A DNA stretch of 40,465 nt from Thermoplasmatales archaeon ex4572_165 (GTDB lineage: Archaea; Thermoplasmatota; E2; DHVEG-1), in assembly GCA_002254885.1 (NCBI GenBank), contig NJDG01000010.1:1-40465 (forward strand), read 5' to 3'. The position numbers were made by a program, and so were the translations under genes. Positions 8,728-16,663 of the stretch are shown here, piece after piece. The notes under the pieces were generated by a model that was not told the DNA's origin, searched no databases, and saw nothing but the letters and a program-made list of their open reading frames with translations. Within the stretch, counting starts at the first letter, position 1. The number at the start of each line of letters is the position of its first letter.

Positions 8728-11337
8728 CTAGGAAAATCTCCATATATCTCTCTGTTGAACTACCGAGTTTTCATTTTGATCTGTTGCAATGACCTGAATT
8801 GATTGCTTTCCAAATGAAGAGCCCTCCAAAAAATATTCATATGGAAACTCATCATCAATTAAACATAATTCATCATTTACATAAAATGAAACTTCCTTGA
8901 TTCCATCTCCTGGATTTATTATGTCAATTTTAATTGTAACATCGCCAAAAACAAGGGGTGTAAAAAATGAAAAAATACGATTATTTCCGGCATATATTCC
9001 ATTTGTAGGAGAAGAGATATCAATTGACAAGGATGACTCTTTTGTTGGATTGATTGTTAACGTTGGATCTCCACAAAGCACCAAACCATAATACCATTCT
9101 TTTTCCCATTGCGTAAATGGTGCCTGTAAATTAAACCAGTCGACAAATGATTCACCGATACTTTTTCCTTCACCTAATGATCTTGTAAAATCTTGAAAAT
9201 AAAGCATACTTCCACTTTTTGATGAAGCAATGGTCACAAGGCCATAGCTAGTATTGAAAATGTATGAACCTGCTAGATAGTTTTCATCTGTGAATCTTCC
9301 GGGTCCACATGAGAATAGATTATAAAATAAAACAGGTGGATCTTCTTTTTGGATAGTTTCTGAATATACCCAATCGCCATGATTAAAGAATCCGGCGATA
9401 TCAAATGGACAACCATTACCTATTGCCTTTTTCCACGTTCCACCTTCAACACTTTCGTTTTCAAAGGGGGCAACTTCTGATTCATCGTTGATGTATTCTG
9501 TGGTCATTCTTTGGTCTTTATCATCATTTTCATAGGGTCCTGCTATCAGCCAAGTTCCAATATGAGATATTGTATCTGAACTGGGATTGAATGTTAGTCC
9601 ATCTATTTTTTCACCGTTTGAAGTGCATAAACGAGCTGAAAATCCATGGTTGCCCACCCATTCTGATATTTTAATTATTAGATGGTTTTCACCGGATTGC
9701 AATTCCACTGATGTCTTAGTCATATCTGAAATATAATCACCATATCGATTATCCATGATTATTTCTTTGCCATTTAGCCATGCTTTCATTCCATCATCAT
9801 AACCCGTCCATAATTCGCAATTAATGTCTTTGTCTGCATTTATTTTTGTATAGCAATATGTTGCACCAAAATCAGCATTATCACCATGTTCATCTAAATT
9901 TATATATGGAGCCCCTGATGAATAAATCGTCCAGATTTTTCCACCCATCAATTCACCTTCAACAGGCGTAATCTGGGCTTCATTTACTAAAAGATAATTG
10001 GTGTTAAGATACTCCCAGAACCTATCCGATGAATCCTGATGAAATCCATTCACAAGCCAACTTCGAATAAATGTTGCTTCACTGCCAGAGTATTCAGGGT
10101 TATTCATTTGATATTTAAGATCAGGAATGCTGTTTAATTGTTCATCTGTAAATCGTGCAGATAATTGATAATCCCAAGATTCTTGACTTATTTTACAAAG
10201 TAGTCTATTCCACCCCTGATTTAATGTTACATCGATTCGATATTGATCTTCAATCCATCCAGTATACACATCTTTTTGTAAGATATTCTCCCCGTTTAAC
10301 CAGGCAATGATACCATCATCAGATCCAAGCAATAATTTTGCGTCTCTTTGAATAGGACTAAACACATACACATGAGCATAGGTTACTGCCTCTGTTGGAT
10401 GTCTGCCAAAATGATGACCACCAGAATAGCTATGTGCACATACTGTAACAAAATGTTGCCCTTTTTGTAGATTATCAAGGTAATCTTTTGCTGTTGTTTG
10501 ATATCCAAAATCATATCGGCTGATATTCTCATCAAAAACCTCATCTAAATTAATGTCCATTGAATACCAATCTTCATCAACATATTCTAGACCTCTCCAA
10601 GGAACAGAAAGATTTCCAGTATTGTACTGATGGATTTTATCAAAATAATCCAAGATTAATGTTTCCTCGTCATTCCATTGTAGTGAAGAAGCAAATAATC
10701 TTCCCACAAATAGTTCTGGTCCCATATCACCAGATCCAGAAGCATGATTCTCATAAATATCGTCATTATTACTGTCAGTCCATAATCCATCAACATCCAT
10801 GTAGAATAAATCACAAGGAAATATTGAATCTGATACATCTGCCCATGCAACTGGAATGTCACCAATAAATATTACACCAACTGCTCCGTTTTGATATTGA
10901 GTTTTAACCCAGTTTTTTATTTCTTTTGGATTTCCACCAGAGATAGTATCAATTGATAGTATCAAATATCCTTTTTCTTCTAGATTGTATATATACTGAT
11001 CTATTTTTTCTTCAATTTGATTTGTATATAGTTTTTCTTCAATAAGAATTGAACAGCTTTTAGATGTGCTAACAGTATCTATAGCTAAATGATGTTGAGT
11101 AAAGATACTTTGAGAATAAGGATGCGATGATTGATACTCTTCAAATGTTCCTATGGTTGCATTAGGTGGAAGATCCATTTCTAAAACTGAAATATCAGGA
11201 GGGAAAATATTTTGTTGATTTTGTATTTGATATGTTTCTACTTCAATGATTGGTGGAAACGATAACAAGATAACACAAAATATTGTGATTGTAAATAATT
11301 TAATTTTTACTTTTTTTGGCGAATTAGAAATAATCAT
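8728..11337 (-). CDS. Secreted C25-like peptidase homologue with inserted beta-sandwich modules
   Basis: This 869-aa protein has a signal/anchor segment (about residues 12-30) preceded by a G5 ribosome site. A C25/caspase-like core is recognisable: GAVGVIFIGDIPVAW, DLFYMDVDG, ELFVGRL, a candidate catalytic His302 in VCAHSYSGGHH, and a candidate Cys about residue 677 in LFYNLFSCGPG. The typical ending GLVLCGDPTLTI is also present. Between His and Cys lie about 370 residues with two similar modules, DDGIIAWLNGENI (about 341) and DDGMKAWLNGKEI (about 514). These resemble PA14-like or carbohydrate-binding beta-sandwiches. After the core comes an Ig-like domain (about 780-869). It is convergent with the C25 gene. 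Whether it is an active protease or a binding protein on a C25 scaffold is open. Confidence 0.8.
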   Translation of the reverse strand: MIISNSPKKVKIKLFTITIFCVILLSFPPIIEVETYQIQNQQNIFPPDISVLEMDLPPNATIGTFEEYQSSHPYSQSIFTQHHLAIDTVSTSKSCSILIEEKLYTNQIEEKIDQYIYNLEEKGYLILSIDTISGGNPKEIKNWVKTQYQNGAVGVIFIGDIPVAWADVSDSIFPCDLFYMDVDGLWTDSNNDDIYENHASGSGDMGPELFVGRLFASSLQWNDEETLILDYFDKIHQYNTGNLSVPWRGLEYVDEDWYSMDINLDEVFDENISRYDFGYQTTAKDYLDNLQKGQHFVTVCAHSYSGGHHFGRHPTEAVTYAHVYVFSPIQRDAKLLLGSDDGIIAWLNGENILQKDVYTGWIEDQYRIDVTLNQGWNRLLCKISQESWDYQLSARFTDEQLNSIPDLKYQMNNPEYSGSEATFIRSWLVNGFHQDSSDRFWEYLNTNYLLVNEAQITPVEGELMGGKIWTIYSSGAPYINLDEHGDNADFGATYCYTKINADKDINCELWTGYDDGMKAWLNGKEIIMDNRYGDYISDMTKTSVELQSGENHLIIKISEWVGNHGFSARLCTSNGEKIDGLTFNPSSDTISHIGTWLIAGPYENDDKDQRMTTEYINDESEVAPFENESVEGGTWKKAIGNGCPFDIAGFFNHGDWVYSETIQKEDPPVLFYNLFSCGPGRFTDENYLAGSYIFNTSYGLVTIASSKSGSMLYFQDFTRSLGEGKSIGESFVDWFNLQAPFTQWEKEWYYGLVLCGDPTLTINPTKESSLSIDISSPTNGIYAGNNRIFSFFTPLVFGDVTIKIDIINPGDGIKEVSFYVNDELCLIDDEFPYEYFLEGSSFGKQSIQVIATDQNENSVVQQRDIWRFS

Positions 11338-11484
11338 TTATTGTCCCCCTATACAATAATAATATCCCATCTATTGTTTAATAATTTTTGTATTGCTCAA
11401 AGATCAAATGGTATTATACTTGTTATCTTTCTAATACTATCTATGTTTCCATGCAACTTTTTAATAGTCTGATTTTTCAAAAAA

Positions 11485-11859
11485 TTAATTTTTTATTTGC
11501 ATGGTCCAGCTGTACTTTTCAAGGAGGATATTTATTTCCTCTCCAATTCTTTCGCATTCCTTTCCATCAATATTATTGGGGGTAATATCTCTATTTTTTA
11601 AAGAAAATTCCAAATATTTGTTCATTGATGAATTAATAGGGCATGCTATTGGTTTCTCAGGGTCAAAAGACAATGTATGTTCAATAGTGGGTACAAGTTC
11701 AGTTATATCTTTCTTCAACTCCAATGATTCCCCATTTTCATCATAGCTATGAATTTCTGTTATATCATTTAATTCAAGGCCATAAGTTGCAAATGCTTTT
11801 TTACAACCTGTTTTTTTCATGATTTCTTTTGCCTCTTCAAGAACATCCATTTTGTTCAT
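11485..11859 (-). CDS. Hypothetical protein, 124 aa
   Basis: The product begins MNKMDVLEEAKEIMKKTGCKKAF and is acidic and mainly soluble, with no signal peptide or membrane segment. Two Cys are visible (KKTGCKK and PIACPIN) but no metal motif. The frame extends one codon further to a TTG; ATG 11857-11859 follows the ribosome site GGGAG and is preferred. It follows the 72-aa coiled-coil gene by about 15 nt on the same strand, so the two are probably cotranscribed. I do not recognise the family. Confidence 0.7.
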   Translation of the reverse strand: MNKMDVLEEAKEIMKKTGCKKAFATYGLELNDITEIHSYDENGESLELKKDITELVPTIEHTLSFDPEKPIACPINSSMNKYLEFSLKNRDITPNNIDGKECERIGEEINILLEKYSWTMQIKN

Positions 11860-11874
11860 CAACTCCCTTTATTT

Positions 11875-12093
11875 TTATTCATGTTTCAGATGTTCTGCTT
11901 CTTCTTCTAATTCGCGGATTTGATGTTTTATCTTATCAATCTTTGAATCAATTTTATCCTTATGTTTATCAAATTTTATATCAGAAATTTCCTTGTTTTG
12001 ATGTTTCTCTTTGATTTCTCTTAAATGTTTTTGTTGAAATGCCCTCATTGAATTCAATTCTTTGATTTTACTTTCAATTTTTTCTCTATTCAT
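11875..12093 (-). CDS. Small charged coiled-coil protein, 72 aa
   Basis: The whole protein is a Lys/Glu-rich heptad-like helix (MNREKIESKIKELNSM through IRELEEEAEHLKHE), predicted as one continuous coiled coil with no membrane segment. The ribosome site GAAGGA lies about 6 nt before the ATG, which supports translation. It is the first gene of a two-gene unit with the 124-aa hypothetical protein. Function is not identifiable; small coiled coils of this kind could act as scaffolds or regulators. Confidence 0.75.
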   Translation of the reverse strand: MNREKIESKIKELNSMRAFQQKHLREIKEKHQNKEISDIKFDKHKDKIDSKIDKIKHQIRELEEEAEHLKHE

Positions 12094-12265
12094 ATTAATT
12101 CCTTCATCTTTAATTTTTAAGTTACTTTTTTTACATAATTATCTAATATATTCATTGTAAAACCTCAGAAAAAATTAGCAAATATCCTTCCATGACTCTA
12201 TATTTCTCATACTTCTACCTCATTGATTGTTTGTAGGAGTCGTTAGCTCTTATTATGAGCGGTTT

Positions 12266-12317
12266 TGGCGGGCGTCATGGCAAAGAGACGTCATGGCGGA
12301 CGTCAAGGTGGACTTCA
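12266..12317. repeat. Four imperfect 12-nt GC-rich tandem repeats
   Basis: Within the 490-bp AT-rich gap 12094-12583, four copies of a unit near TGGCGGACGTCA follow each other: 12266-12277 (TGGCGGGCGTCA), 12278-12293 (with 4 extra bases), 12294-12305 (TGGCGGACGTCA) and 12306-12317 (AGGTGGACTTCA). Their GC content is far above the surroundings. The copies can also be read inside a short frame beginning ATG at 12255 that encodes a Gly/Arg-rich peptide (MSGFGGRHGK), which has no clear ribosome site. It could be a protein-binding array or a gene remnant. Confidence 0.6.
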
Positions 12318-12378
12318 TCACCTTATATCCATACAATATATAAGGTTGATAAATATTTTTCTGTGATGACCTGTGACG

Positions 12379-12429
12379 AAACTTTGTTATAAAGTTTTCT
12401 AACTTGGTACATAATTGGGATAACTTGGT
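12379..12429. promoter_or_regulatory. Hairpin plus 21-bp-spaced direct repeats upstream of DUF134
   Basis: A perfect 7-bp inverted repeat AAACTTT-GTTAT-AAAGTTT spans 12379-12397. It is followed by TAACTTGGT at 12400-12408 and again at 12421-12429, a 21-bp spacing equal to two helical turns. A weaker copy, TAACTTGAA, is at 12471. The phased spacing suggests protein binding on one face of the DNA, but no regulator can be assigned. Confidence 0.35.
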
Positions 12430-12537
12430 GATAAGATTCTTATTAGTTATTGTACTAAAAAATTTTGTTATAACTTGAAAAAAAAGATTATTTGTTCTTA
12501 CATAAATTTTTTATATTATTTAAATTTTATAGCAAAT

Positions 12538-12580
12538 GTTTTTATACAACATAACATATGTGTAACTAAAATGGTTAGTT
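12538..12580 (+). promoter_or_regulatory. Promoter and dyad operator of the DUF134 operon
   Basis: A TATA-like box (TTTTTATAC) lies around 12538-12546. About 26 bp downstream, an inverted repeat AACTAA-N5-TTAGTT (12564-12580) covers the expected transcription start and ends just before the ATG at 12584. The palindrome ACATATGT sits between them. A dyad over the start site is a typical archaeal repressor position, and autoregulation by the first gene, a DNA-binding protein, is plausible. Confidence 0.5.
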
Positions 12581-12583
12581 TAT

Positions 12584-12904
12584 ATGCCTGAATGCAGACG
12601 CAATAGAGGGCGATGTCGAGGTAGACGATGGATAAGCCAACTACCTGAAAATCACCCTGAAAATCAACCATATGAAAAACTTGAACCTAATTCAATACGT
12701 TTAACCATTGAAGAAATCGAAATCATACGACTCATTGACTTAGAAAATATGACCCAACAAGAGGCAGCAGCACAACTAGGCGTATCAAGAAAAACATTAT
12801 GGAATGATTTACAGCGAGTAAGAAGAAAAGTAGCTCATGCACTTGTTCATGGTCACCCAATTTGTGTTGCAGGTGGAGCATATAAACTAAGAATAAATGA
12901 ATAG
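12584..12904 (+). CDS. DUF134 family HTH transcriptional regulator
   Basis: The 106-aa protein has a Cys/Arg-rich start (MPECRRNRGRCRGRRW), the conserved LTIEEIEIIRLIDLENMTQ, then a sigma-70-region-4-like HTH (AAAQLGVSRKTLWNDL) and the ending HGHPICVAGG. This is the DUF134 pattern. DUF134 proteins are small DNA-binding proteins often placed first in clusters of NifX-like and Mrp/MinD ATPase genes, and the conserved Cys and His may bind metal or an Fe-S cluster. It is followed at 12 nt by the DUF5320 gene. It probably regulates the cluster that runs to 19.4 kb. Confidence 0.9.
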   Translation: MPECRRNRGRCRGRRWISQLPENHPENQPYEKLEPNSIRLTIEEIEIIRLIDLENMTQQEAAAQLGVSRKTLWNDLQRVRRKVAHALVHGHPICVAGGAYKLRINE

Positions 12905-12916
12905 GAGATAAAAAAA

Positions 12917-13267
12917 ATGGCAAGAGGCGATAAAACAGGACCTGAAGGTTATGGCCCTCGCAGTGGGAGAGGCTTAGGATATTGCAATGATTATGATAGC
13001 CCAGGTTACACAAAAAACCTTCCTCATGGTGGCCGTGGTTTCAGGCAGAGAGATGGCAGAGGTTTTAGATGTGGAAGAGGCTTTGGATATCATAGGACGA
13101 ATTATCCAAAATATCCCACCAATTATTCATATGAACCAGAACATACCATAAACAATGATGAAGAAAAAAGCTATCTTAAACAAGCAATTAACCATCTTGA
13201 ATCTGAACTTTTATCACTTAGAGATCGGTTAAAACAACTTGGAAAAAACAAAGAAGAATCTCCATAA
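12917..13267 (+). CDS. DUF5320 family protein
   Basis: The 116-aa protein begins MARGDKTGPEGYGPRSGRG, the typical DUF5320 N-terminus (M-x-R/G-G-D-x-T-G-P). A Gly/Arg/Tyr-rich region follows, and a C-terminal coiled coil ends it (YLKQAINHLESELLSLRDRL). AGGAGAT lies before the ATG. Function is unknown; the family recurs next to NifX-like and MinD ATPase genes. The gene is cotranscribed with DUF134 at 12 nt spacing. A 59-nt gap to the next gene contains AGGCCTCAAATAGGCC, a short dyad. Confidence 0.82.
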   Translation: MARGDKTGPEGYGPRSGRGLGYCNDYDSPGYTKNLPHGGRGFRQRDGRGFRCGRGFGYHRTNYPKYPTNYSYEPEHTINNDEEKSYLKQAINHLESELLSLRDRLKQLGKNKEESP

Positions 13268-13326
13268 AATTATATTATGAGGATTTCTTTATAGGCCTCA
13301 AATAGGCCAATTTGGAGAGACTCTGA

Positions 13327-14139
13327 ATGAATCAGAAAACAATGCAAGATGATAACGTTGATAAAAACCTTAATCAAATCAAAAATATAATTGCGGTTCT
13401 AAGCGGTAAAGGTGGAGTTGGAAAAAGTACTGTTGCAACAAATCTAGCGCTAACCTTGGCTGAACAAGGATATCAAGTAGGCATATTAGACAGTGACATC
13501 CATGGTCCAACAATTCCAACAATGCTAGGTTTAGAATCAGAACGGATAACACAATCAGAAGATGGTTTAAAACCAATTCAAGCAAGCAAAAACCTCAAAG
13601 TTCTTTCTATGGGATTTCTCATCAACAACAAAGATGATCCAATTATCTGGAGAGGCCCTATGAAGATGGGTGCAATAAAACAACTACTTGGAGATTTCAA
13701 CTGGGGAACTCTTGACTATCTCATCATTGATCTGCCACCTGGAACCGGCGATGAACCATTAAGTATTGCTCAACTCATCCCAAAAATGACTGGGGCAATC
13801 ATTGTAACAACACCCCAAGACGTGGCTCTTGTCAGTGTAAGAAAATCAATAATGTTTGTTAAAAAAATAAACATCCCCCTTATTGGTATTATTGAAAATA
13901 TGAGTGGTTTTTCTTGCCCACATTGTGGAAAAGAAATCAACATTTTTAAATCAGGTGGGGGGAAAAAAGCTGCCTTGAACCTTAATGTTCCATTTTTAGG
14001 AACAATTCCCCTTGATCCCCATATTGTTGAAGCAGGTGATGCAGGGAGTACTATTCTTGAAAAAGATGCGCAAATCACAAAATCATTATATAAAATAAGT
14101 GAAAACATGAAAAAACAATTAAAAAACAAGGGAGATTGA
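13327..14139 (+). CDS. Mrp/NBP35-type P-loop ATPase, Fe-S cluster carrier
   Basis: This 270-aa protein carries a deviant Walker A, SGKGGVGKST (residues 26-34), a DSDIHGPTIP motif, DLPPGTGDEP and a C-terminal CPHC (Cys197, Cys200). These are the marks of Mrp/ApbC/NBP35 ATPases, which bind a labile [4Fe-4S] cluster at a dimer interface and hand it to apoproteins. Length and motif order are complete. It acts in the cytoplasm. The gene sits between two DUF5320-like genes and ahead of the NifX-like pair, which fits cluster or cofactor transfer. Confidence 0.93.
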   Translation: MNQKTMQDDNVDKNLNQIKNIIAVLSGKGGVGKSTVATNLALTLAEQGYQVGILDSDIHGPTIPTMLGLESERITQSEDGLKPIQASKNLKVLSMGFLINNKDDPIIWRGPMKMGAIKQLLGDFNWGTLDYLIIDLPPGTGDEPLSIAQLIPKMTGAIIVTTPQDVALVSVRKSIMFVKKINIPLIGIIENMSGFSCPHCGKEINIFKSGGGKKAALNLNVPFLGTIPLDPHIVEAGDAGSTILEKDAQITKSLYKISENMKKQLKNKGD

Positions 14140-14145
14140 ATAATT

Positions 14146-14349
14146 ATGCCTGGTGGAGATGGTACCGGTCCTATTGGCGGCGGCCTTGGTCGCGGCGGTG
14201 GCGGTCGTGGTAGAGGTAGTGGTTTTGGACAAGGTCATGATGGTGAATGCCGTTGTCCAAATTGTGGTCATCATGAACCTCATCAACTGAGTGTCCCCTG
14301 TTATAACAGAAAATGTTCTAAATGTGGAGCACCTATGACTCGTGCTTAA
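14146..14349 (+). CDS. Small Gly-rich zinc-ribbon protein
   Basis: The 67-aa protein starts MPGGDGTGPIGGGLGRGGGG, the same opening as DUF5320 proteins. It ends with two CxxC pairs, CRCPNCGHHEP and CYNRKCSKCGAPM, likely a zinc ribbon or Fe-S site. It begins 6 nt after the Mrp gene, with GGGAG upstream. A role as a metal-binding partner or adaptor of the cluster proteins is inferred from context. Confidence 0.78.
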   Translation: MPGGDGTGPIGGGLGRGGGGRGRGSGFGQGHDGECRCPNCGHHEPHQLSVPCYNRKCSKCGAPMTRA

Positions 14350-14400
14350 TAGATAAAGATAAAATGAAAAGTGAATAATAGAAAAAATGGAGATGAAAAT

Positions 14401-14769
14401 ATGAAAATTGCAGTATCAGCAACAAGTAATGATTTAGATGGAGAGGTAGATCAGCGATTTGGACGCTGTAAATATTTTTTATTAATTGATTCTGAAAACA
14501 TGGATTTCAAAGTAATAGAAAATGAAAGCATCATGGCATCTGGAGGGGCAGGAATAAAAGCGGCAGAAACAATAGTAAACAACGGAGCTGAAATTCTTAT
14601 AACTGGAAATGTTGGACCTAATGCATTTCAAACGCTTTCTGCGGGAGGAATCAGAATATTTACTGGGGCAAGTGGAGCAATAAAAGAATCAATTGACCAA
14701 TATAAAAATGGTGAACTAAAAGAGACAGGGGGCGCTAATGTTAGTAGTCACTCTGGGATGAAGAGGTAA
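14401..14769 (+). CDS. NifX/NifB-C-like dinitrogenase cofactor family protein
   Basis: The 122-aa protein (MKIAVSATSNDLDGEVDQRFGRCKYF, read in part) matches the dinitrogenase iron-molybdenum cofactor-binding fold: the DQRFGRC strand, AAETIVNNGAEILITGNVGPNA and the terminal GAIKESIDQYKNGEL helix. The frame opens further upstream, but ATG 14401 follows GGAGATG and starts at the conserved residue. Family members bind Fe-S or Fe-Mo-S metal clusters or act as small carriers. No nif structural gene is visible. It is paired with a second paralogue 6 nt downstream. Confidence 0.9.
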   Translation: MKIAVSATSNDLDGEVDQRFGRCKYFLLIDSENMDFKVIENESIMASGGAGIKAAETIVNNGAEILITGNVGPNAFQTLSAGGIRIFTGASGAIKESIDQYKNGELKETGGANVSSHSGMKR

Positions 14770-14775
14770 AAGAAT

Positions 14776-15177
14776 ATGAGAATTTGTATACCAACCATGG
14801 GAGAAAACGGGCTTGATAACCCAATTGGTGAACATTTTGGCAGAGTACCAACATATACAGTTGTTGATCTTGAAACAAATGAAGTGAAAGTAATTGCTAA
14901 CACAAGTGAACATGCAGGTGGCACAGGTTATCCCCCTGAAATAATGAAAAGAGAAGGAGTAGATATTATGATTTGCAGAGGTCTAGGAAGACGGGCAATT
15001 ACGATGTTTGAACAGATGGGAATTGAGGTTTATATTGGTGCTTCTGGAACAGTAAAAGACGCAGTAGATGCATTCAAACAGGGAACTCTTCAAAAAGCTA
15101 GTGAAGGTGATGCCTGTGGACAACATGCATTTAGAGATGAACATCATCATGAACATAATAAGGGCAATTGTCAATAA
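14776..15177 (+). CDS. NifX-like family protein with His-rich tail
   Basis: This 133-aa second NifX-like protein begins MRICIPTMGENGLDNPIGEH, with FGRVPTY, GVDIMICRGLGRRA, GIEVYIGASGTVKDA and AFKQGTL in the family order. It differs from its neighbour by a C-terminal extension rich in His and Cys (DEHHHEHNKGNC), which suggests metal binding. The ribosome site GAGG precedes it. It would work in the cytoplasm with the Mrp and MinD-type ATPases. Confidence 0.9.
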   Translation: MRICIPTMGENGLDNPIGEHFGRVPTYTVVDLETNEVKVIANTSEHAGGTGYPPEIMKREGVDIMICRGLGRRAITMFEQMGIEVYIGASGTVKDAVDAFKQGTLQKASEGDACGQHAFRDEHHHEHNKGNCQ

Positions 15178-15252
15178 ACAAAGAATGTAGTTTATCATAA
15201 AAATTATAAACTTTATAATGAAAATTTATTAAAAGATTTATATGGAGATGTT

Positions 15253-15780
15253 ATGTCAATATATGCATTTGAAAATAAGCAACCAACAATCGGAGAGGGC
15301 TCTTTCATATATGAATCAGCAGATGTAATTGGTAATGTGAAACTTGGAAAAAACTGTTATATTGGCCCTGGTGCTAGAATCCGAGGAGACTATGGAACAA
15401 TAACTATTGGTGATAACACAGCAATTGAAGAAAATGTTGTGATTCATGCTAGACCCAATGACATCACAGTTATTGGAAGTTATGTAACAATAGGCCATGC
15501 AGCAATTATTCATAATGCAACAATAAATGACTGGGCAGTGATTGGTATGGGATCAATTGTTAGTGACTGGGCTGAAATTGGGCAATGGGCCGTTGTTGCA
15601 GAAGGGGCAGTTGTGAAAAATAAACAGAAAATTCCAGATAAATCAATCGCTGTTGGTATCCCTGCAAAAATTATTTCAGAAACAACGCCAGAATATGAAA
15701 AACAATGGACAGAATTCAAAAATGTATATGTAGATCTTGCCCGGGAAAGATTGCCTAATTCACTTAAAAAAATTAAATAA
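15253..15780 (+). CDS. Gamma-carbonic-anhydrase-like left-handed beta-helix protein
   Basis: This 175-aa hexapeptide-repeat protein shows many (I/V)-G-x4 turns and the three His positions of gamma carbonic anhydrases: His65 (VVIHARPND), His82 and His87 (GHAAIIHNATI), spaced as in Cam. It would bind zinc or iron and form a trimer. Members may hydrate CO2 or have lost activity and act as assembly factors. GGAGATG precedes the ATG. It interrupts the Fe-S themed genes after a 75-nt gap that may hold a secondary promoter (TATAAACTTTATAATG). Confidence 0.88.
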   Translation: MSIYAFENKQPTIGEGSFIYESADVIGNVKLGKNCYIGPGARIRGDYGTITIGDNTAIEENVVIHARPNDITVIGSYVTIGHAAIIHNATINDWAVIGMGSIVSDWAEIGQWAVVAEGAVVKNKQKIPDKSIAVGIPAKIISETTPEYEKQWTEFKNVYVDLARERLPNSLKKIK

Positions 15781-15799
15781 ATAAGAGGGAAAAATTAAG

Positions 15800-16663
15800 A
15801 TGAAAACGTATCTTGAATGTATCCCGTGTTTTATCCGTCAGTCGTTGGAAGCTGCGCGAATGGCAACAGATGATGAGGCAATTCATGAAGAAATCATAAA
15901 GGATGTCATGAAATATCTTCAATCTATTTCTTTTAGCAATTCTCCACCTGAAATTTCAAGAGAGGTACATAATATAATTAAAATCAAATCCAATTCATCA
16001 GACCCATATAAAAAAGTTAAAGACCAATCAAATAAAATGGCTGAAAATCTATATCCTCGCCTTAAAGAACTGATAGAAGAATCTGATGATTCACTACTTA
16101 TGGCAATTAAACTATCCATTGTTGGTAATGTCATTGATTTTGGTACAAGCAACCGATTCAATGTTGAAGATATGCTTGATAAAGCAATAAATCAAGACTT
16201 TAATGATAATGCATATCCTCAATTCAAAGAATCATTAACGCGTGCAAAAACCATCCTTTATTTAGCAGATAACACAGGAGAAATCTTCTTTGATAAGCCA
16301 CTACTTGAAGAACTTGTAAAAAGAAATAAAAAAATTACATATGTAATAAAAGCCAATCCAATTATTAATGATGCGACAATTGATGATGCGAAATTTGCAG
16401 GTATTGACAAACTTGCAAAAATCCTTGAGGGAGACAAAGGACAAAACAAGTCAACACCGGGGATATTGCTGAAATATGCATCAAATGAGTTTTTAGATCT
16501 ATTTAATTCCGTTGATATGGTGATAAGTAAAGGTCAGGGTAACTATGAATCATTGAATGAGAGTTCAAGAAAGATTTTTTTCCTTTTAATGGTTAAATGT
16601 CCTCTTGTTGCAAGAGATATGGGAACTGAACTGGCTCGTCTAGTTTTAGAGGTGAAAGAATGA
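15800..16663 (+). CDS. DUF89/ARMT1-like damage-control phosphatase family protein
   Basis: The 287-aa protein has the DUF89 landmarks in order: MKTYLECIPCFIRQSLEAAR, GNVIDFGTSNRF, ILYLADNTGEIFFDKPLLEE (metal-binding Asp and Asn), VIKANPIINDAT, KGQGNYESLNE and FFLLMVKCPLVAR. This is the archaeal AF1104-like group. DUF89 enzymes are metal-dependent phosphatases acting on damaged or reactive phosphometabolites; the substrate here is unknown. It overlaps the next gene by 4 nt, so it is translationally coupled to the MinD ATPase. Confidence 0.92.
   Translation: MKTYLECIPCFIRQSLEAARMATDDEAIHEEIIKDVMKYLQSISFSNSPPEISREVHNIIKIKSNSSDPYKKVKDQSNKMAENLYPRLKELIEESDDSLLMAIKLSIVGNVIDFGTSNRFNVEDMLDKAINQDFNDNAYPQFKESLTRAKTILYLADNTGEIFFDKPLLEELVKRNKKITYVIKANPIINDATIDDAKFAGIDKLAKILEGDKGQNKSTPGILLKYASNEFLDLFNSVDMVISKGQGNYESLNESSRKIFFLLMVKCPLVARDMGTELARLVLEVKE

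Noticed and set aside
12266-12317. CRISPR array
   Set aside because: The units are contiguous 12-nt tandem copies with no spacers and no cas genes nearby.
12255-12392. Gly/Arg-starting frame (MSGFGGRHGK) across the 12-nt repeats
   Set aside because: It resembles the start of DUF5320-like peptides but has no ribosome site and quickly becomes unlike any neighbour; treated as repeat DNA.
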